Shown here one piece after another: positions 6,536-10,133 of a stretch of 10,133 nucleotides of DNA. Origin of the DNA: an uncultured Cellvibrionales bacterium. GTDB taxonomy: Bacteria; Pseudomonadota; Gammaproteobacteria; Pseudomonadales; UBA7434. The stretch lies in NCBI GenBank assembly GCA_937897785.1, contig CALCNB010000116.1, forward strand, positions 1 through 10,133, written 5' to 3'. Position 1 is the first letter of the stretch; each line of letters begins with the position of its first letter. A program made the translations under genes and the position numbers. Below the pieces are notes generated by a model. It was not told the DNA's origin. It made no database searches and worked only from the letters and a program-made list of their open reading frames with translations.

Positions 6536-7732
6536 ATGGATACTAGTCAAGGGCCACTTCAAGGCATTAAAGTGCTCGATTTATCGACCGCCATAGCGGC
6601 TCCTTTTGGCAGCGCCATGATGGCCGACCAAGGGGCAGAAGTCATTAAGGTTGAAGCACCAGGGATTGGGGATGTGATGCGTTATATCGGCTCAAGCTGC
6701 CGTGGTGTCACTGCTATGTTTCATATGGCGAATCGCGGTAAGCGGGGTTTAGCGATTGACTTAAAGCAGGAAAAAGGTCTTGCCGTTTTTTTAAAACTGG
6801 TCGCTGATGCGGATGTGGTCATACATAATTTTAGAGTCGGTGTCGTTGAACGCTTAGGCATTAGTTATGATGATTTAATTGCAATTAACCCTGAGCTTAT
6901 TTATATCTCGGTTTACGGCTTTGGTCATCAAGGCCCTGATGCTCATCGCCGCGCCTATGATAATGTGGTGCAGGCTTTTTCCGGCGTCACTTATAACCAA
7001 GCTGATGCTGAGACGGGTGAGCCAATGCAATGTTATCAAGCGATTGCTGACAAGATGACGGGTATGAATGTATCAATGGCCGCCAGTTCGGCATTGTTCG
7101 CCAGAGCGATGGGTCGCGGCGGCCAGCATATCCGATTAAATATGGTGGATAGCATGGTGCATTTTTTATGGATGGATGTCTCTGAAAAAGCGACTTTTTT
7201 AGAGCCTGAGGCAGAGTTAGGTCAACAGGTTGCCAAGGGCGTTAAGCTGATGAAGTTCGCTAACGGTTATGGGCAGTCGGCACCGGTATCCGATGTTGAG
7301 TTTCATGGGCTCTGCGCCGCATTTGATGTTGATTCGCATGCTGAGCCTCGCGTTGAAACTATTATCGATCGGGCAGCAAATAAAGAGGTGGTGGCAGAGG
7401 TAATACAAAAAGTCTATGCCAATGCGGCAAAGATCGATGTGGATGAAGCGATTGCTGCCATGATCGCTAACGACGTGCCCTGCGCTAAAGCCATGGATAT
7501 TAAAGATTTGCCTGAGCATCCGCAGATGATTGCTAACGGTACCTTTGTTAGCAGTGAGCATCCTATTGCGGGCAAGATTCGTGAGCCGCGCATGGCGGCA
7601 CAATTTGAAGGCACACCAGCGGGAGTGGGGTTTTCTAGCCCATCGGTTGGTCAACACAATGATGAAATCATGCATGAGCTGGGTTTGGCTGAGGATATTG
7701 AAGCGCTACGTGCGGCAGGTATATTAAGCTAA
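6536..7732 (+). CDS. Class III (CaiB/BaiF family) CoA-transferase
   Basis: This 398-aa protein belongs to the family of formyl-CoA transferase, CaiB and alpha-methylacyl-CoA racemase, which move or act on CoA thioesters of carboxylic acids through an aspartyl-CoA intermediate. Visible landmarks are GIKVLDLSTAIAAPFG at 10-25, DQGAEVIKVEAPG near 31-43, ANRGKRGLAIDLK, and VIHNFRVGVVERLGI. The likely catalytic Asp is D172 in AIADKMTGM, followed by GRGGQHIRLNMVDS; the C-terminal half with HPQMIANGTF is also typical. Length is normal. The Shine-Dalgarno GAGGAA (6525-6530) sits five bases before ATG 6536, much stronger than for the genes upstream. The substrate acid is not predictable; the adjacent SDR enzyme suggests catabolism of an oxygenated or branched acyl-CoA. 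Confidence 0.92.
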   Translation: MDTSQGPLQGIKVLDLSTAIAAPFGSAMMADQGAEVIKVEAPGIGDVMRYIGSSCRGVTAMFHMANRGKRGLAIDLKQEKGLAVFLKLVADADVVIHNFRVGVVERLGISYDDLIAINPELIYISVYGFGHQGPDAHRRAYDNVVQAFSGVTYNQADAETGEPMQCYQAIADKMTGMNVSMAASSALFARAMGRGGQHIRLNMVDSMVHFLWMDVSEKATFLEPEAELGQQVAKGVKLMKFANGYGQSAPVSDVEFHGLCAAFDVDSHAEPRVETIIDRAANKEVVAEVIQKVYANAAKIDVDEAIAAMIANDVPCAKAMDIKDLPEHPQMIANGTFVSSEHPIAGKIREPRMAAQFEGTPAGVGFSSPSVGQHNDEIMHELGLAEDIEALRAAGILS

Positions 7733-7777
7733 GCATCAACCATTGAATGTTGAACAATATAAAAAGGAAGAAACACA

Positions 7778-8662
7778 ATGAAATATATTTTTACACTGTT
7801 AACGCTGACTTTTTTATTAGCCTGTGGAGATTCTATCGATCCGGCAGATCAGCGTGTCAGACCTATCGATGTTGCTTCCGATCAGAGAGAAGCCTACCGT
7901 AAGCTGGCAATGGACGGTGCCGAAAACTTTCGCGATTTAGGCGGGTATCAAACGCATGATGGCAAAACCGTTAAGTGGGGCATGTTATATCGCTCAGACA
8001 GTTTGGCCGACTTAAGCGATCAAGACCTAGCGTTTATACAACGTTTGAATGTGAAACAGATAGTCGACTTTCGTACCCCGTTTGAAAAAGCCGAAGACCC
8101 CGATCGTATTCCCGCTGGCATTCAATACGTGGAACGTGAAATTGATGTCGAGGGCACTGCAGTTAAAGAATTATTTGATAAGATTTCTTCGGGTGATATT
8201 GACGATTTAAATGCGATTGAGTTGATGGAAAACGCGAACCGTGCCTTTGTCTCTTCACAGCAACCCGTTTATGGTCCATATTTAAAAAGTTTGCTCGATG
8301 ACAAAAATATCCCGAGCGTGGCCCATTGCACAGGTGGCAAAGACCGAGCAGGTTTTGGCGCCGCGATCACCTTATTAGCTTTAGGTGTGCCAGAAGAAAC
8401 CGTCATTAATGATTTTATGTTAACCAACGTTTATACCGAAGACAAAATCAATAAATACATTTGGATGATTCGGCTGGGCTCTTTATTTAGAACCGATCCC
8501 GAAAAAATACGCCCCTTACTGGGCGTTGAGCGTAGTTTTATCGTAGCGGCGCTCGATCAAATGAAAACAGAATACGGCTCTATTGATAATTATTTTCGAC
8601 AAGGTTTGGGCTTAAGCGATGACGAACTGCTTCGTTTGCGTGAAAAATTTTTAGAGGGCTAG
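7778..8662 (+). CDS. Lipoprotein, protein tyrosine/serine phosphatase family
   Basis: This 294-aa protein is exported and lipid-anchored. A type II signal peptide ends in the lipobox L13-L-A-C16; the residue after Cys is Gly, so default sorting would be to the outer membrane. The body is a cysteine phosphatase of the Y_phosphatase3-like group (as in mycobacterial PtpB and Listeria LipA): ENFRDLGGY at 49-57, D97-F-R-T, and the P-loop H183-C184-T-G-G-K-D-R190-A-G, with C184 the nucleophile and R190 the phosphate-binding Arg. The lysine and aspartate in the loop are typical of members able to act on phosphoinositides as well as phosphoproteins, but substrates are unknown. ATG 7778 has AAGGAAG (7764-7770) seven bases before it. 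It follows the CoA-transferase by 45 nt with no terminator seen, so it may be read from the same transcript. Confidence 0.88.
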   Translation: MKYIFTLLTLTFLLACGDSIDPADQRVRPIDVASDQREAYRKLAMDGAENFRDLGGYQTHDGKTVKWGMLYRSDSLADLSDQDLAFIQRLNVKQIVDFRTPFEKAEDPDRIPAGIQYVEREIDVEGTAVKELFDKISSGDIDDLNAIELMENANRAFVSSQQPVYGPYLKSLLDDKNIPSVAHCTGGKDRAGFGAAITLLALGVPEETVINDFMLTNVYTEDKINKYIWMIRLGSLFRTDPEKIRPLLGVERSFIVAALDQMKTEYGSIDNYFRQGLGLSDDELLRLREKFLEG

Positions 8663-8732
8663 CGTAAAGAAGAGACTTTAGCGATAATAAAAGAGTCGGC
8701 TGGCTGAACAAAATATCTAAAAAAAGGTATAC

Positions 8733-8761
8733 TTGATAAAGCTTAATCACAGGCCTATAAA
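8733..8761 (+). promoter_or_regulatory. Sigma-70 promoter of zur
   Basis: TTGATA (8733-8738) and TATAAA (8756-8761) are separated by exactly 17 bp, each one base from consensus. Transcription would begin near 8768, leaving a leader of less than 20 nt that contains GGAAG (8770-8774) before ATG 8785. This suggests zur is expressed independently of the phosphatase gene upstream. Confidence 0.6.
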
Positions 8762-8778
8762 TTTATCTCGGAAGCTTT
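8738..8778. repeat. Inverted repeat AAAGCTT/AAGCTTT around zur promoter
   Basis: AAAGCTT at 8738-8744 and its reverse complement AAGCTTT at 8772-8778 bracket the -10 region and transcription start of zur with a 27-nt spacer. The right arm runs into T6. The spacer is too long for an intrinsic terminator and the right arm would be inside the leader, so looping by a DNA-binding protein or chance are the options. Confidence 0.25.
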
Positions 8779-8784
8779 TTTGCT

Positions 8785-9243
8785 ATGAATCAATCCGCTG
8801 CAACGAATAAGACTTTGCAAAATGCCGAGCTGATATGCCGCGATGCCGGTGTGAGGTTGACAGTAAAACGTAAAAGAGCATTGGCCCTGCTATTAGAGGC
8901 GCCATCACCGGTATCGGCCTATGAGTTGATCGACTTGTATCATGCGCGATACAGTGAGTCGCTTACCGCGATGTCGGCCTATCGCATGCTGAATTTTCTG
9001 GTTGAAGAAACGCTTGCTCACCGATTAAATTCGGTTAATAAATACACGGCTTGCGAGCACATCAACTGCAATCATGCGCACGATTTACCTCAATTTCTTA
9101 TTTGTGATAATTGCCAGTCAGTGTCCGAGGCCGGTATCCAAAAGCATACTTTGGACCAGTTGAGGGCTGATATTCGAAAATCTGGTTTTTCAATGGATAA
9201 TCAACAGCTTGAGTTACACGGTTTGTGTAATAAGTGTCAATAA
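8785..9243 (+). CDS. zur: Zinc uptake regulator Zur, Fur family
   Basis: This 152-aa protein is a metal-dependent repressor: zinc-bound Zur dimers bind operators and shut off zinc acquisition genes. The N-terminal winged helix spans about residues 10-85 (AGVRLTVKRKRALALL, PVSAYELID, SAYRMLNFLVEE). Structural zinc site: C107-x-x-C110 and C148-x-x-C151. Sensing-site candidates by alignment to E. coli Zur are H79, C90, H97 or H99, and E115. ICDNCQSVSE and the ending LHGLCNKC are the Zur rather than Fur or PerR pattern. ATG 8785 has GGAAG ten bases upstream and its own promoter. znuABC is not in the window; instead the next gene is a His-rich secreted protein behind a Zur/Fur-like operator, which supports the Zur call. 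Confidence 0.88.
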   Translation: MNQSAATNKTLQNAELICRDAGVRLTVKRKRALALLLEAPSPVSAYELIDLYHARYSESLTAMSAYRMLNFLVEETLAHRLNSVNKYTACEHINCNHAHDLPQFLICDNCQSVSEAGIQKHTLDQLRADIRKSGFSMDNQQLELHGLCNKCQ

Positions 9244-9376
9244 TAAGCAATTTTTCCCGCTGATTTTCGTCAATATATTTTCCTTTAGCCTAGCTTCTCA
9301 GTCTCTAGCCCCCCAAACTTAATGCATGGGTGTTGAATTTAAGATTCGTAAAGATCAATAATCAATCAATTTGTGC

Positions 9377-9406
9377 TTGAATTACCCAAATGATATGTTG
9401 TATCAT
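9377..9406 (+). promoter_or_regulatory. Candidate promoter of the His-rich gene
   Basis: TTGAAT (9377-9382) and TATCAT (9401-9406) are 18 bp apart; the -10 matches consensus in five of six positions. The -10 lies within the metalloregulator palindrome, so binding would block RNA polymerase. The leader to ATG 9475 would be about 60 nt. A second -35-like TTGACG at 9422-9427 lacks a good -10. Confidence 0.45.
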
Positions 9407-9410
9407 TATC
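9390..9410. promoter_or_regulatory. Zur/Fur-type operator
   Basis: ATGATA-N5-TATCAT (9390-9406) is a perfect inverted repeat. Read from 9392, GATATGTTGTA agrees with nine of eleven bases of the left half of the enterobacterial Zur box as I recall it (GAAATGTTATA). On the other strand, 9410-9392 agrees at 14 of 19 positions with the classic Fur box. Sequence alone cannot choose between Zur and Fur. The adjacent zur gene and the His-rich product favour Zur. Confidence 0.6.
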
Positions 9411-9474
9411 ATCAGTGACATTTGACGATAACTATTAATCTTGATCCATAAAAAAAATCTGGAGGATCAACAAA

Positions 9475-10026
9475 ATGAAAAATTTATTTCTATTAGGCCT
9501 GTTTTCTGTATTGGCCTTTTCAGTAAATGCTGAAGAAGACGATCATGATCACGGTGCGCATGGCGGCGATGTGATTTCTGAAGCTGAGTCAGGCTTTGAA
9601 ATACACGTTGAAACAGGCGAAGCTTTAGGTGGCGAAGCTAAATTATTTGAAGCAGACTTTGGTGATTTCGAGCTTGGTGCATACGGGACAGATGAGCCTG
9701 GATTTATCCTAGAAGATGGCCCATTTGGGGCATATAATTACCTTGCTTACAATATGCAAAGCAACCTCAAAGAATGGGATGGCTCCAGCTGGACTGCCTC
9801 AACTAACAGTTTACTTACACTTGAAAGCCATGATTATGGAGTGCAACCTTTTTCTTTGGGTCTAATTGGCATGTCAGATGATGAAGGTGGTGTTCATGAG
9901 CACCTTGAATTTTTCATTGATCCCAATGCTTCAGCTCAAGCTTTTTTAATTGAATTCTACCTATGGCTGCTGAAAACTCATTCATATAGTAATTATTTCC
10001 TAATTCTGAAATTTCATATGAATTAA
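9475..10026 (+). CDS. Secreted His/Asp-rich protein, probably Zur-repressed; C-terminus replaced at chimeric join
   Basis: The N-terminus is a Sec signal peptide with likely cleavage after VNA at 17-19, followed at once by an acidic, His-rich segment (EEDDHDHGAHGG, 20-31) able to bind zinc or other divalent metals. The rest is an acidic Gly/aromatic-rich domain with KEWDGSSW and a second His pair V-H141-E-H143-LEFF. The layout resembles the Zur-repressed secreted proteins represented by cyanobacterial All3515; this is recall, not an alignment. GGAGG (9461-9465) lies nine bases before ATG 9475. Native sequence seems to run to about residue 155-163 (AFLIEFYL, which suits a C-terminal beta strand of such domains). 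The following ~20 residues to the stop at 10026 are antisense to an aminotransferase gene in 26% G+C DNA and are probably not part of the real protein. A periplasmic or exported zinc-binding role is inference. Confidence 0.72.
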   Translation: MKNLFLLGLFSVLAFSVNAEEDDHDHGAHGGDVISEAESGFEIHVETGEALGGEAKLFEADFGDFELGAYGTDEPGFILEDGPFGAYNYLAYNMQSNLKEWDGSSWTASTNSLLTLESHDYGVQPFSLGLIGMSDDEGGVHEHLEFFIDPNASAQAFLIEFYLWLLKTHSYSNYFLILKFHMN

Positions 10027-10133
10027 AATTTCTATTTTTTATTCCACACCATCTTCTTTCTTGTAATTTGTTCTTCATTTTATTAGATTTTTTATCATTG
10101 ATTGCAATTATACCTCCTGTTGGCATGGCTATA
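9914..10133 (-). CDS. DegT/DnrJ/EryC1 aminotransferase fragment, 5' end outside window, 3' end cut at join
   Basis: The minus-strand frame is open from the window edge to TGA 9916-9914, giving 72 residues; the ATG at 10126-10124 is internal (IAMPTGGIIAIND), not a start. The fragment has the order typical of PLP-dependent sugar aminotransferases just after the PLP lysine: TGGIIAINDKK, a RRWCGIKNR stretch, then YEISELGNNYYMNEFSAAIG and QLKKLE. The PLP lysine itself would lie just outside the window. The family usually continues about 150 residues beyond QLKKL, but here it ends after 8 unmatched residues. Members make amino sugars for surface polysaccharides. G+C over 9941-10133 is about 26%, far below the rest, so this comes from other DNA. 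Confidence 0.75.
   Translation of the reverse strand, partial: IAMPTGGIIAINDKKSNKMKNKLQERRWCGIKNRNFNSYEISELGNNYYMNEFSAAIGRIQLKKLELKHWDQ
9938..9960. other. Probable chimeric junction
   Basis: Recognisable plus-strand sequence of the His-rich protein runs to about 9940-9963 and recognisable minus-strand aminotransferase sequence begins at about 9938, so the two overlap by roughly 20 nt or meet there. Base composition changes at the same place. A HindIII site (AAGCTT, 9938-9943) and an EcoRI site (GAATTC, 9952-9957) both lie in the interval, compatible with a cloning join; a short shared sequence would equally suit an assembly or amplification chimera. Confidence 0.6.

Noticed and set aside
7217..7675. 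152-codon open frame on the minus strand inside the CoA-transferase gene
   Set aside because: Entirely antisense to a well-supported gene, with no recognisable motifs and no ribosome-binding site of note.
8663..8700. Hairpin after the phosphatase gene (GC-G-TAAAG/CTTTAGC)
   Set aside because: Bulged stem followed by an A-rich, not T-rich, stretch; not convincing as a terminator in either direction.
9941..10133. Insertion sequence end as cause of the low-G+C segment
   Set aside because: No terminal inverted repeats, target duplication or transposase motif; the segment encodes a metabolic aminotransferase.
1..10133. CRISPR arrays, tRNA or rRNA genes, toxin-antitoxin or phage genes
   Set aside because: No regularly spaced repeats, cloverleaf-like sequence, rRNA segments or related protein motifs were seen on either strand.

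Overview
The window looks like chromosomal DNA of a marine-type gammaproteobacterium, with G+C in the high forties by spot count. The best evidence is gene order. A divergent tolC is followed by yqiB (DUF1249), cpdA, yqiA and parE, the arrangement found in Escherichia coli and Pseudomonas, except that the ADP-ribose pyrophosphatase gene nudF, usual between tolC and yqiB, is absent. All of these proteins align well to their E. coli counterparts by eye.

Layout. Positions 1-956 (minus strand) hold the first 318 codons of a TolC-type outer-membrane channel, cut by the window edge. A 304-bp divergent intergenic region with two operator-like inverted repeats follows. Positions 1261-5286 (plus) form the yqiB-cpdA-yqiA-parE cluster, with gaps of 16 to 37 nt. 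Several starts here are unusual: yqiB and yqiA use GTG and TTG, and short out-of-frame ATG ORFs overlap the beginnings of yqiB, cpdA and yqiA. Positions 5387-7732 carry an SDR-type NAD(P)-dependent epimerase/dehydratase-like protein and a class III (CaiB/BaiF) CoA-transferase, 18 nt apart and probably one metabolic unit. A lipoprotein tyrosine-phosphatase-like gene (7778-8662) follows in the same direction.

The right end is a metal-regulation module. A Zur-type Fur-family repressor (8785-9243) has its own good promoter. After it comes an intergenic region with a Zur/Fur-like operator placed over a probable -10 box. That operator controls a secreted, His/Asp-rich protein (from 9475), so a zinc-starvation response is the likely logic: Zur with zinc represses the His-rich protein, which would be exported when zinc is scarce.

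The last ~190 bases do not belong with the rest. G+C falls to about 26%, and the minus strand encodes part of a DegT/DnrJ/EryC1 sugar aminotransferase, which collides head-on with the end of the His-rich gene. The recognisable parts of the two proteins meet or overlap by about 20 nt near 9938-9960. This is best read as a chimeric join (assembly, amplification or cloning) or, less likely, a recombination breakpoint. The C-terminus of the His-rich ORF beyond about residue 155-163 should not be trusted.
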